Positions 1 through 10,034 of a DNA stretch of 64,000 bases are shown here, one piece after another. Position 1 is the first letter of the stretch. Each line of letters opens with the position of its first letter. The position numbers and the translations under genes are program-made. The stretch lies in the NCBI RefSeq assembly GCF_016086655.4, contig NC_052133.2:43330383-43394382 (forward strand), read 5' to 3'. The stretch comes from Lepeophtheirus salmonis (Eukaryota; Arthropoda; Copepoda; Siphonostomatoida; Caligidae). The notes beneath the pieces were generated by a model. That model had not been told where the DNA came from, did not search any database, and worked only from the letters and a program-made list of their open reading frames with translations.

Positions 1-1479
1 TTGTTGTTTCTCACAAATGACTCGTCATACGATTGGGAATTCAGTGAAGATTTTAACTAATGTATGTTATTACTTAGCATTTGATGATTCAGAGGCGAAG
101 ATCAAAATGTTTACACAAACTCAACTGTAAATTTTCAAGCAGATCCTGTTTGACGTCTCATTTGAAAATCTTCTTTACAAATTTTTTTATGTGTTTATTT
201 TTTAATGTTTCAATGGATACCAATTATGTTTTATTTTTTCCAATTTCAGAATATATGTGTTATAATTTTAAACCTTTGATTTTCTAAAAATAAGATATCT
301 ATTTTGGTCATCAAATACATATATCAAAGTAAGTATGAATGATTAGGAAATGTTATTAATTAAATTAATACCTAGATTTAAATATTTTCATTTTATATAA
401 GAGGAATGATCTTTTTTGGTTCTAACCAAATGGTATCTTATTCTGTTTTCCCATGGTCCATTGACTTAAAACTAGTCTACAAGAATTATGAACTTCTTGA
501 GGTGCCTATGATTGATCTTGATTTTCCATTGGCATTTTTAAAATAGACCAAGTTAGCTTTCTGAGTTGAAGAATTTATAAATTATATCATTCCTCTGATC
601 CAAGGTTAATAGAAATAAAAGGTTATACCCAAGGATAGCTATAGACTGGGATACACGCCGATTTTTAACCTGTTCAAGTGTAGTACCAAAAACAAAAAAG
701 AGATTAATAAAGTCAATAGTGCTGAAATATCATCAAAAATATATGAATAACCAAATGTTATATGTTTGAGCAGTATTTTTTTATATATTTATTCCCTTAG
801 ATTGAGACCTTTTAATAATACAACGTAAGGTGTCATTCTGCATAATCAATGATAAAAAAAATGAATAACAAATATTAATCTTAATGAAAATGTGGAATGT
901 ATTCAAATAATACATAAAATATTCAAATAAAGTTCTTTTTCGGAAGACACAGATGATAATTTAGCAGCTGTTCATCGTTGATATGATGTTGATTCTTTTT
1001 TCCGCTTCAAAATAATCATTTCTTGAACTTACAAAGTTCCTGATATTGACATTGAAAACTTTGCAGGGAATCTTCCTCAATAAATCCTGGTACTAGTAAC
1101 CAGATTAATATTTTTTTTATTTTAGCAGTCAGAATACACTTTCATCGCCATTAATTCTTTGGATCATCGTACAATTGAAAATATTAGTAGCAGATGAAGA
1201 GTTGAACAACTTTTTGATTTAATCTCGGATCTTCAAATGCTACTTAGGAAGTTGTTTATGTAGCAAATTGACAAAAGAGCACATTAGAAGGGGTAATAAG
1301 TCCTCCTCTATTAATAAACTAAATTAAACTGTTTTATCAGCTTCTTCTTCGGTGGTAGCTTGAATATTATTGACATCGAAGGAATAATTATTATTAACTA
1401 AAAAATCTTCGAACATCTTTAGTAAAAAATATTGAAATTATTTTGCCATCATTTTTTGGGGAAGGAAGACATTTATGAA
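1..1479. other. Intergenic AT-rich sequence
   Basis: I see no gene here. The only recognisable item is a solo terminal sequence of the MITE family described at 17815 and 19719, starting at 601 with CAAGGTTAATAGAAAT and continuing to about 630. The reading frame at 81-287 has no recognisable protein character. Confidence 0.5.
601..630 (+). repeat. Solo MITE terminal repeat
   Basis: The sequence CAAGGTTAATAGAAATAAAA followed by GGTTATACC matches the terminal inverted repeat of the elements at 17815-18123 and 19719-19990. No matching inverted end was found nearby, so this is probably a truncated copy. Confidence 0.6.
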
Positions 1480-2430
1480 ACCATATTGTTTCTGTAAAAC
1501 ATCTTCAAAAACTGGTAGAGTTAGAAAAAGTTCAGGAATTGAAAATTGTTCCAAAGCTTTCTGAAAGTGTCATAAACCCCAGCCACTTTTCAAAAATGAA
1601 TGTTGCTGATGCAATAACTTTTTCCCCCATGCAACAAGTGAGGGCCTGACATATTCGACAATCCAGGAGTCTGATGGGTCAATCTTATTAATGGCAGAAT
1701 TTATTGATCTGATTCGTTCCTGGTTCGAACTCATGACCTTTCAATCACCGATGATGGCTTTAAGTCATACAAATCTTGACAAATATAATAAAGCTATTCA
1801 GACTTTAAAAAAGGTAATCGAAGTCATTCGTCAATGTCATGTAGGGGAAAAAGATTTTTGGAAGCCATGGCAAACTGGTATCATTTTGTCCACAACTTCC
1901 ATCCTTCTGTTGCACAAGGAACTCGTTGATGAAGGATTTTCATTCCTTTTAACTGGAAGATTTACTCAAGATGACGTGGAAAATATATTCAGCATTATTA
2001 GGTACAAGAACCCAACTCCAACATCATTGTAGGCTCAAAACAATCTAAGAGTAATTGCTTTAAGTCAGTTCATGAAGGAAAAGTGATATTCCAATTATCA
2101 ATATGGTGATGGCAAATATCTAATCGATTTCTTAGATGATTTAAAAGAAGGAAGGAATAAACCTGACGAACCGGATAATCCATCTTTTCTTCAAGAACTA
2201 ACTCCTCAGCTAAAAGAAGATACTGTGTTGTCTGAACAACAAACTTATGTTTTATATTATATTACAGGCTATATTTTAAACCAAATTAAGATATATCAGT
2301 TTGTTTATTCGGATTGTCACAGTTTTGTTATTTTGGATACTAATGATGGTGGCCTAATGATCAAAGCTCCTTCTAAAAAATTATACCGGCCAATCTTTAT
2401 GCCGCTGTATCAAGGAAATCTTTGAAAGTA
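1480..2430 (+). pseudogene. P-element/THAP9-like transposase relic
   Basis: Broken C-terminal half of a P-element-type transposase, the DDE transposase family that includes human THAP9. Conceptual fragments in order: a piece from about 1495 with VPKLSESVINPSHFSKMNV; a frameshift near 1620-1630; a piece with SHATSEGL or similar followed by FIDLIRSWFELM (to about 1730); then LLTGRFTQDDVENIFSIIR near 1945-2010, which matches the conserved LTRRLTQDPLENFFG-type block. A stop at 2030 is followed by NLRVIALSQFM, another stop, and YVLYYITGYI near 2245-2275, matching the conserved region before the C-terminal cysteines. At least one frameshift and two in-frame stops make it non-functional. No terminal repeats or N-terminal THAP domain were seen. 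The family call rests on motif recall, not on a search. Confidence 0.72.
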
Positions 2431-3659
2431 TATTCATTGCAGCCGAGAAGCGATTTCGCAACTTTATTAAAACTAAAAAAATTAATGATTTAAAAAATAT
2501 AACAAAAATCCTGCAAGATATAATTGAAAAATAAATAACAAATATATCCCTACCCGATTGTCATAATATTAAGACTAAAATTATTAAAAATATTGCCAAG
2601 TTCGCGTTAATATGTTTGCAAAACTTTATCGAAAGAGACGAACAGAGTAAGGAGGAACAATGTACGGGCTAGCAGAAGTGCAAGTATTCATGAAATTGTG
2701 CAACACATTTCTTGATAATTGGCCATATTTGATTATATGTATACTTTATATTTATTTAAAAAAGAAAAAATTCTTTAATATAGATAATTAAAAAATATTA
2801 ACAACTATTTTATAAAAAATCATGAGAGAATAACAATTAATATCAGTCGGTGCAATAGCTGTAGATGACCTTATTTCTTTCTTTTATATTTTTGTTGTTG
2901 ATTTTTTGTTTGTCCTCTCTTTTCCTTAAGTCCTTTATTAACAGCCAACAAAAAAATCCTGATGACATCATCATATCTAATTTGCAAAACATGCAAACAA
3001 TTTCGGCATTGTTGTCCTAGATTCGAAATTACGTAAGAAAAAGCTACTAAGACTTTGTGTGAACAAAACAGTAGCGGTGGAACATAGGGGCTATTGCCTC
3101 GCCCACTTTTCCAGAATTTTTATATTTATCACAATAAAAAAAATTCATATTGTCTAAAAAAGTTTATATGTCATAATTTTCTAGAAAAAAAATATCAATT
3201 TCTGGCTTTAAAAAAAATAATAATAAAAATTCCTTTTGTCTAAAAATTTTTATCGATAATAATTTTTGTTTAAATTTAAATAAACAAAAATATATGACAA
3301 ATTTAGCATTCGTAAAAAAAAAAACTTTTCAGTCAAAATTGTTAAAAAGTCCCCCCCCAAAAAAATCATGTAATTCACTTAAAAATATATTCCTGGTGTA
3401 AAATATTTGTGATATTGGATTATATAAATTATCAATATATATAATTAATTATGAAACAAAGTCGAGGTAATTTAGCTAGAGAAGTAATTCATATAAGAGT
3501 CTTTTAGCTAATGTGAAGTTGTTGGAAAAGAACCGTTTCATCACTAATCCTAACAAAATATAAATATTTATTATTTTGATTCACGTTTACCTCAAAATAA
3601 ACATTAACTGTTAGAAGCGTGGCCGATCACACTCTTGATTCTTCAAGAATCGTTGTACA
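2431..3659. other. Intergenic sequence upstream of RCL1
   Basis: AT-rich, with several A and C homopolymer runs (for example around 3310-3365). No gene, terminal repeat or RNA was recognised. The last 100-200 bases must hold the RCL1 promoter, but no TATA box or initiator is convincing. Confidence 0.4.
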
Positions 3660-4833
3660 ATGTTAGAATATGAAGGATGTTACCAATTAAGAACAAGGTT
3701 GGTTCTTTCCACACTCAGTGGCAGATCTGTTCGTATCCGAAATATTCGTTCTGATGAAGACGCGCCGGGTCTCAAGGAATTTGAGGCTAATTTAATACGT
3801 CTTTTCGACAAACTCACAAATGGATCCAAGTTTGAAGTGAATGAGACAGGAACGGCTCTGACATATCGACCCGGACTCCTAACCGGAGGGAAAATTGTTC
3901 ACGACACATGTGCGGAGCGTGGAGTTGGATATTACTTGGAGCCATTACTTATGTTGGGGATATTTTGTAAAAATCCTTTAGAACTTACTCTGAGGGGTGT
4001 GACCAATCATCCCTCAGATCCCTCTCCTGACTTATTAAGGTCATATTAATTGGCTACCTACGCAATCATTATTAATAATTCATATGTTTTATATTTGTAG
4101 GTCATCCGCGCTTCCCGTCCTTAAAAAATTCCTTCTCATTGATCACGGAATCGAAATCAAAGTTGAGAAACGAGGAGCATATCCCAAAGGAGGAGGTCAA
4201 GTTCTCTTTAAATTACCCATTCGCAAAAAACTTAAATCCATACAATTCACGGATCAAGGGAAAATAAAAAGAATACGAGGCGTTGCATGGGCGACTCGCG
4301 TCTCTCCAGCAGTCTCCAACAGATTGGTTGAATCTGCGAAAAGTATTTGTTTAAAATTCATTCCAGATGTGTATATTAATACGGATCACCTAACGGGGAA
4401 CAAGTCCGGCTCTTCTCCCGGCTTTGGTATTGTATTACAAGCTGAAACTAATACGGGAACTATTCTTACTGCTGAAGTGACGTCCAGTGCTGGTGAAGAT
4501 AATAAGCCCACTGTGCCTGAAGATTTGGGCATTGAAGGTGCTCATGCTCTGCTCGAAGAAATTTTTCGAGGTGGATGTGTGGATTCTACTAGTCAAACAT
4601 TGGCGTTATTACTCATGAGTTTGAGTCAGCGAGACGTCTCTAAAATTGTTACTGGGCCTCTCTCAGACTATACAGTGCATTTTTTGAGGCATTTAAGAGA
4701 CTTTTTTCAAATGACATTCAAATTAGAAACTTTTGAAGATGAGGAAAGTGAGGATTTAAAAATGGGAGCTGACAAAGTTGTACTGACTTGTGTTGGAACT
4801 GGATTCTCAAATATTGCCAAAAGGACTACATAA
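3660..4833 (+). CDS. RCL1: RNA 3'-terminal phosphate cyclase-like protein (RCL1), 2 exons
   Basis: Nucleolar protein of the RTC/RCL family needed for early pre-rRNA cleavage and 40S subunit assembly. It works with BMS1 in the small-subunit processome and, as known for the family, lacks cyclase activity. Exon 1 is 3660-4039 and exon 2 is 4101-4833. The intron 4040-4100 is 61 bp with GT/AG ends, and the phase-2 junction restores LLRSSALPVLKKF. The joined product is 370 residues, close to the usual 373. Visible family blocks: GTALTYRPGLLTGG and a central insert with GKIKRIRGVAW. Further on come TDHLTGNKSGSSPGFG, GGCVDSTSQTLALLLMSL (residues 284-301) and the end block VLTCVGTGFSNIAK. The start is the first ATG of the open frame and aligns with the usual N-terminus, which is shifted only slightly. 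The frame is intact and codon use is ordinary. It is followed by intergenic DNA and then a CGRRF1-like gene on the same strand. Confidence 0.95.
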
Positions 4834-5672
4834 TAATTAAGTTTATAATTACATATTCTTAAATGCATCGTCTCATGAGGAGTTTCGTTTCTTACTTAAG
4901 AATAATTTTCTAGGCAATTGTTATCTTTATCCAAGGAACTATAATATATGACGTATGATTCTAAATCTACATTTTTAATGATTTTTGTTTCTATCTCCTT
5001 ATCAAGCTCCTCGTTTTTCGAATCATGTTGGTCCTTACTATCATGGCAATCGAACTATATACTTACAATAATTGTAATATGTAATTTATTTGAAGATGTC
5101 TTGTAAAATTTGATAACTATCTAAATACAATGATTGCCTCATAACACTTCTTAATTTAATTCATTGAAAGATAACGCTAGATTTTGATTAAATATTACTC
5201 ATATTCTGTTAAAAATGTAATGAATATTTACAATAATAGATTAATTGCCGCTGTTAAAGTTTCATTAGTTCTTTTAATGTCTTAATCTGGTCTAATTACA
5301 TTGCTATATCTTTATATATAAGTAATTTTATTACTCTATTTAATATGATCAATTTAAACTTATGGAGAAGGAGGGTAATTATAATCAGGCAAATAAGTGG
5401 AGCTTACAATGAAAATTAATTATGTATTCCTGTACTACTAGGATGCTTGAGCAATTTTTATTGCTTTTACAAAGTAATAAATGGATTCCGTTGATTTATT
5501 ATTGAATATTAGTTGGGAGTGACGTCAGTAGGTGTCGCTGTATTAGAAAAGATAAAATTATGAGAAGCAAGTACGTACGTATTTGCTGTTTTGACAGTTC
5601 TTTAGTTTTTGATTGCTCCGTACATACTATTTAAGTCAATGGGAATTCAAGTAAATTTTTGAGTGATAAAGG
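4834..5672. other. RCL1 3' flank and CGRRF1-side promoter region
   Basis: No coding sequence was recognised. A canonical AATAAA is not evident just after the RCL1 stop. The right-hand part contains the CRE palindrome annotated separately and is the likely promoter of the following gene. Confidence 0.4.
5520..5527. promoter_or_regulatory. CRE-type site TGACGTCA
   Basis: A perfect 8-bp cAMP-response-element palindrome lies about 145 bp upstream of the CGRRF1 start codon. The motif is a binding site for CREB/ATF-type bZIP proteins. The position is consistent with a proximal promoter, but the function is inferred. The same palindrome occurs just upstream of IBA57. Confidence 0.45.
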
Positions 5673-6766
5673 ATGTCATCATATATGGTCTGGGCAGCGG
5701 AGATATCCACGGGCGTCTCCGTAATGACGGTTTTAGTCATGGCTGCTCTCACCGTGTTGTTTTTAACAAAATGCCTACGACAGGATCTTTTGTATGACTC
5801 TGGAACTGCTCTTACGCGCGTTGATTACAATCCTCCATTAAATCTTTTAAATAAATTATCTTTGCCTCTAAATTTGAGCTTAAATTCTCATTCTGATAAA
5901 AGGCTAGTTTAATATTCAAAGATATGTTTTTTGGGGGGTTTTAATGGAATTTAATGATAAAATAATTGAAACGTTGGAGCAATTTTTACTTTCAAAATCA
6001 ATTTTTTAAATTACATATTTATTTTTTTGTACAATTAAATTTATAAAGTATCATTAAATTAAATGATTGACCATTCATTGTTGGGAAACATGTTATGGAT
6101 CGAGAACTCTTTAAGTATTAAACTAGTTGTAATTCTTCGCTTAAACCCAGAATGAAATTTAAACTAGAGTTCAAGGACTCATACACCCTTGACAATGCGG
6201 AATTGGGATTTTATTGGAGAGTACCTATCGCTACATTTCATCATGTGCTTCGAGCTCCTAAAGATTGGCTTATAAGAACATTTTCCGATAGTTCAACGCG
6301 CTCTTTATTATTTGGTGAATCCATACACAACTTCAGCTCAAGCTTTGATAAGACTGATGATAGTTCTATTTTTTCCATATCTGAGGATTGTACAACCTGG
6401 GATAAGGAAGAGCCTTTACCACGGAATTATTACCCTTTGATTGTCGTTATTTCACTTTCGAATAATGCATATATTCATGTCGTTCACATCCAAGATGATG
6501 TTTTACAAATCCCTAGTCGTATTTTAAATTTTTATATAAAGTTTTGGGACGGAAGATCCGTTGATATGCGTCCTCTATTCAGTCAAGATAATGGAGAATG
6601 TGTTGTTTGTCAAGAAAATCCCATTACTCGAGCATTTCTACCTTGTCGACACGCATGTAGCTGCTCTGATTGCTTTAAAAGAATCAAAAATAAATGTCCC
6701 ATGTGTCGAACATTTATTCATTCGTATTTTCTCGTTGGGGACGAAGCAAGCCAAAGTCAAAAATAG
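5673..6766 (+). CDS. CGRRF1: CGRRF1-like membrane-anchored RING E3 ligase, at least 2 exons
   Basis: Probable orthologue of cell growth regulator with RING finger 1, an endoplasmic-reticulum E3 ubiquitin ligase. The last exon (from 6151) encodes the conserved middle domain (ELGFYWRVPIATFHHVL, then PRNYYPLIVVISL). It ends in a C3HC4 RING: CVVC, then 11 residues, CRHACSCSDC, six residues, CPMC. The stop is at 6764-6766. The upstream exon starting at 5673 begins MSSYMVWAAEISTGVSV and contains one hydrophobic membrane segment, like the N-terminus of the family. The junction is not certain. A phase-consistent solution is a donor TT|GTATGA after 5791 and the acceptor AACCCAG at 6150, but the open frame runs on to 5912 and a later donor or an extra small exon is possible. 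The family is usually about 330 residues, so some sequence between the exons may be missing from this model. Confidence 0.82.
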
Positions 6767-7881
6767 TGATTGAAAATCGTATAGATTACGAACATAATAT
6801 TATGTATATTCATTTTTTGTATAATTGTTAAGGAATTAATTATGGTCAATGTTCATGTTTAAGTACTTTAATTCATTCGTTTAGATATAATTTAGTCTCT
6901 ATTTTCTTTATTTCATTTAGTTAAGGCTTTGAATTTTAGGGATCCTAATATTGTCTTTGACTCACAATCAAGAAGGAAAAAAAGTGGTCCAAATTATGAA
7001 GAATAATTTCTTGTTAATACGTATTAGAATTATAAATTTTATTCTTCTCTTTTTTTACACTACTTACAAAAGAATATTTGATATTAGTGAATTATTCGTA
7101 GATCCGTTTACAAACTTGATTATTAACTTAATTATACTAAGAAAGCAATTGTATTTTTCAATGAATCATAACGATCTAAAATATATACTTTCTTAATTTA
7201 ACGTGAAAGTAAATAGAGTTAACGCGCCAAAAGCCAATTAATTTATTTCAAATTCTATATTTAATTATATGCAAATATTAATTCTTATAAAACCAAAAAT
7301 TGATCATTAATCTTTCACAAACCATTTTGTTTTTTTTATTTGCATAAGATAAAAAAATCATAAATAAAAAACAGCTCTAAGAGATCATAGACATAAAAGG
7401 TATTCTTTATAATAACCACTCAATTGTATTAATCTTGTGTGAAAACAACAGTAATTCCCATTTCGAAGATGCAATAACAATTCCCAAGGCATTATAAAAA
7501 AGCAAATTCCAGAAAGAGAAAAACAACAACATTTATTTGGCATTGCTTATTCAGGATTCATATTTAGCGAGAGTAACAAGATCGCAATTGTTAAATATAT
7601 AATTAAACAATATCAGAATACTCTAAAAATTAAGCGTTGAAAATGAACAGATTATAAAATAAAACAAAATTGAAAAAAATAAGCCCATTTGGTCATGAAT
7701 CATACAGTCTGTCGAGGGCATATTTAATACGTTTGACATAGTAATATTTAATCTATTTGAGACCATTTGAACATTCCTACAAAAATATAAAAAAATTATA
7801 GGCAATCGCAGAAGTTTAATTAAATATCATAAAAAATATAAATAGATGAAGTGATTTAGTATCAAAATCAACATAAAAAAA
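6767..7881. other. Convergent intergenic region
   Basis: This 1.1-kb gap separates the plus-strand CGRRF1-like gene from the minus-strand GGPPS gene, so it should hold the 3' ends of both. Strongly AT-rich. The small frames inside it (6951-7196 plus, 7623-7805 minus) have no recognisable features. Confidence 0.4.
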
Positions 7882-8919
7882 TCATTTATTATCCCAATTC
7901 ATGAGCTCATCTAATAGAGCATCCAGGAGAGGATTTCCACCCAGACGATGAACTTCAGTTCGAGCTTTACTATCAAGATCTTTTAAAACATTCTTCGTGT
8001 ACTCAAAGGACCCACATTGTTCTAATAAGTGAATACAGTGTTTTTTGATAGAATCTTCTGTGGTGCGCTTGCGAAGAATATTTATTATTTGATTATCCTC
8101 TTCATTGGTCCTGGAAAAAAAAAAGGCGAGGATTTGGATTTTAAAAAATTATACTAATTTTTAATACTTTATGGCATGCACAAAAAGGAAACTGAATTTT
8201 CCTTCAGTCAAATCCTCAGCGAAGCCCTTGGAGAAATGATACTCGCTCATCACCAAACCAGCATAATCATCACGTACTTGAAAATAAAGACCAAGTAGAT
8301 CGACTAGTTCCAGATAATTGCTTTTACTTTCTGAAAAAAGTTGCATGAGTCTAACTCCAAGTGCAAATAACCCTCCAGTTTTCCGGATACTCATTTTACG
8401 ATACTCTTCCTCTGTAGGACACTGATAGCTATCCCTCCAATAAATTTCCATGCCTTGCCCACGATGAAGTTCTATAAGCTGTTCAGAGAATATCTTAGAA
8501 GCTAAAGGATGATTAAGCTCGATAACTCTTTCCAATGCAATAAACATTGCATAATTTGCACAATTTATAGTACGAGGTTCACCATATATTTTATGAGATG
8601 TCGGGATACCTTAAGCAGAATAAAAATATGAACTCAAATAAAAGTATGAACACAGCCAATTACAACCTCTTCGAAGAATTCCATTATCTTCAATATCATC
8701 TAGAAGAAGACTCGCGTTATGAAGGATTTGAATAATCTCGATAATTTTATTTAGTTTGTCGGTGGGAATATTCAGCCATTTGTTGAATGCCGTAAGCATT
8801 TTTTTCCTTATATTCTTACCCTTTGCTTGGAGTAAATATGTATAAGGCTCTAACAAGAGTTTATCTTCCTTTTCATCACAGTCTTTGCTAAATGGAATGT
8901 TAGAGTGTTGGAGGTTCAT
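7882..8919 (-). CDS. GGPS1: Geranylgeranyl diphosphate synthase (GGPPS), 3 exons
   Basis: Trans-prenyltransferase that condenses farnesyl and isopentenyl diphosphate to GGPP, used for protein prenylation and, directly or as a primer, for longer polyprenyl chains such as that of CoQ. Exons on the minus strand: 8919-8667, 8609-8168 and 8110-7882. The introns are both 57 bp with GT/AG ends and fit phases 1 and 2. The product is 307 residues (human form 300). The first Asp-rich motif DDIED is at residues 74-78, preceded by LHNASLLL. GQGMEIYWRD and KTGGLFALG follow. The second Asp region reads RDDYAG (DD at 198-199), where the usual animal form is DDYAN. EDLTEGKFSF and a C-terminal GSFEYTKNVLKDL block complete the fold. 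ATG immediately follows a TTTTAG acceptor-like sequence. AATAAA is formed by the last two sense codons. Confidence 0.95.
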
Positions 8920-8936
8920 CTAAAATATAAATCAAA
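8920..8936 (-). promoter_or_regulatory. 3' splice-site-like sequence abutting the GGPPS ATG
   Basis: Read on the minus strand, TTTGATTTATATTTTAG is followed directly by the ATG at 8919. It would leave a 5' UTR of zero bases after the splice. Either a 5' UTR intron or trans-splicing acceptor is possible. Confidence 0.5.
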
Positions 8937-9153
8937 CAAATTAAATTTTTGTCTTATTTTCACAACAGACTGTAATTCAGATCATATTCAAGTGTAATTT
9001 TCACAAATCATACAAGTAATAATATTTAAACCATATAAATGAATAGATATTTTGTATCTTTTGAAGATAATATTTAAGTTAATTACTAAAGTATTAAATT
9101 CAACGAGAGTCAGTGAAGATAATAAGTTTGAATTATAATAACCATCATTTTGC

Positions 9154-9159
9154 TTTATT
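9154..9159 (-). terminator. Poly(A) signal AATAAA overlapping the COQ9 stop
   Basis: On the minus strand the end of COQ9 reads AAAATAAAGC, so the stop codon TAA is embedded in the hexamer AATAAA. This would place cleavage a short way into the 235-bp gap before GGPPS. Confidence 0.5.
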
Positions 9160-9922
9160 TTCTGAGTCCAATCATATTTCTAACAGTAGAAGCTACTCCA
9201 AAAACGGCATCTGGAATATTACAAATCCCAGAAGTAACACTTTCTACTTTTTCAATGTCTTGTATACGCCTTTCTAAAAACATCCATGTATCGAAATAAT
9301 CAGGTGATGTATCATTTATCATGGCCATTTCTGTTGACTTATATAATAAACCAAGAGATAACCTTTTAGAATACCAGTTAAAGTCCACTGATTTATCCCC
9401 CATAACGTTACAGAAAATATCCATAAGATCAAGACTATAATGAAAAGATTTACATGGCGACTCCACAGTCATTATAGCAAGAGCTTCAGACCACCTGGTT
9501 GCATAAGGGATATTCATTCGAAGACGAGTCTCGATACTTCTTTTTAAAAAGGACTGAGTATCTGTTCTTATATTATTTTTGACATTTAATCTCATAACTT
9601 TTTCGATTTTGTTGTTTGATTGCTCAACGTGATGGTGAATAAGTTCAATTCCGGGATTTTGAATAATTCCAGACATAGTAGAAGGATATCCTAGTTCTTG
9701 AATACCGGCATGTACGGATTCATAGCTCCAACCTAGTTTAGGAACATGATTTAGACTCGCATCAAGTATTTTATATCTCATTTCTTCATCTGCATCGTCA
9801 ACATTTTGAGCATTACTAGTATTTGTATTGGCAAATTTGGTTTCATTAACATCTTTATGACAAAATCGAAATCTGGAAGAAGGTCCAATTAAAGAGCGAA
9901 AAAAACGAGGATTACGAATCAT
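9155..9922 (-). CDS. COQ9: Ubiquinone biosynthesis protein COQ9, single exon
   Basis: Mitochondrial lipid-binding protein with a TetR-like fold. It presents CoQ intermediates to the hydroxylase COQ7 within the matrix-side CoQ biosynthetic complex. The intact 255-residue frame starts with a basic, Ser/Phe-rich presequence (MIRNPRFFRSLIGPSSRFRF), as expected of a matrix-targeted protein. The conserved domain then follows: YKILDASLNHVPKLGWSYES, IELIHHHVEQSN, then RLRMNIPYATRWSEALAIM. GDKSVDFNWYSKRL and SSPDFxDTW-type TSPDYFDTWMFLERRI complete it. Human COQ9 is about 318 residues; the difference is mostly in the N-terminal linker. No intron interrupts it. It lies 112 bp after COASY and 235 bp before GGPPS on the same strand. 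Its closeness to a prenyl diphosphate synthase fits the pathway. Confidence 0.95.
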   Translation of the reverse strand: MIRNPRFFRSLIGPSSRFRFCHKDVNETKFANTNTSNAQNVDDADEEMRYKILDASLNHVPKLGWSYESVHAGIQELGYPSTMSGIIQNPGIELIHHHVEQSNNKIEKVMRLNVKNNIRTDTQSFLKRSIETRLRMNIPYATRWSEALAIMTVESPCKSFHYSLDLMDIFCNVMGDKSVDFNWYSKRLSLGLLYKSTEMAMINDTSPDYFDTWMFLERRIQDIEKVESVTSGICNIPDAVFGVASTVRNMIGLRK

Positions 9923-9935
9923 TACGAGTCAGTTT

Positions 9936-9950
9936 CTGTAAAAAATAACA
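9936..9950 (-). promoter_or_regulatory. 3' splice-site-like sequence before COQ9
   Basis: On the minus strand TTATTTTTTACAG is followed by a 13-base leader AAACTGACTCGTA and the COQ9 ATG. This is the best acceptor consensus of the four. The space back to the COASY stop is only about 97 bases, which leaves little room for a separate promoter plus a 5' UTR exon and intron. Confidence 0.6.
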
Positions 9951-10034
9951 TAATTTAAATGTTAAATAGGTAAAATAAGTAATGGTCTGGAGGTGACTGA
10001 AGTAAGACATTTTTTATGTATATTCATTATACTT

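Noticed and set aside
3640..3659. Acceptor-like TTGATTCTTCAAG before the RCL1 ATG
   Set aside because: It ends in AAG, 12 bases before the ATG, with a mixed tract. AAG acceptors are used in this window, so trans-splicing of RCL1 is not excluded, but the signal is weaker than for the minus-strand genes.
6561..6773. Second plus-strand frame inside the RING exon
   Set aside because: It is a shifted reading of the CGRRF1 RING region.
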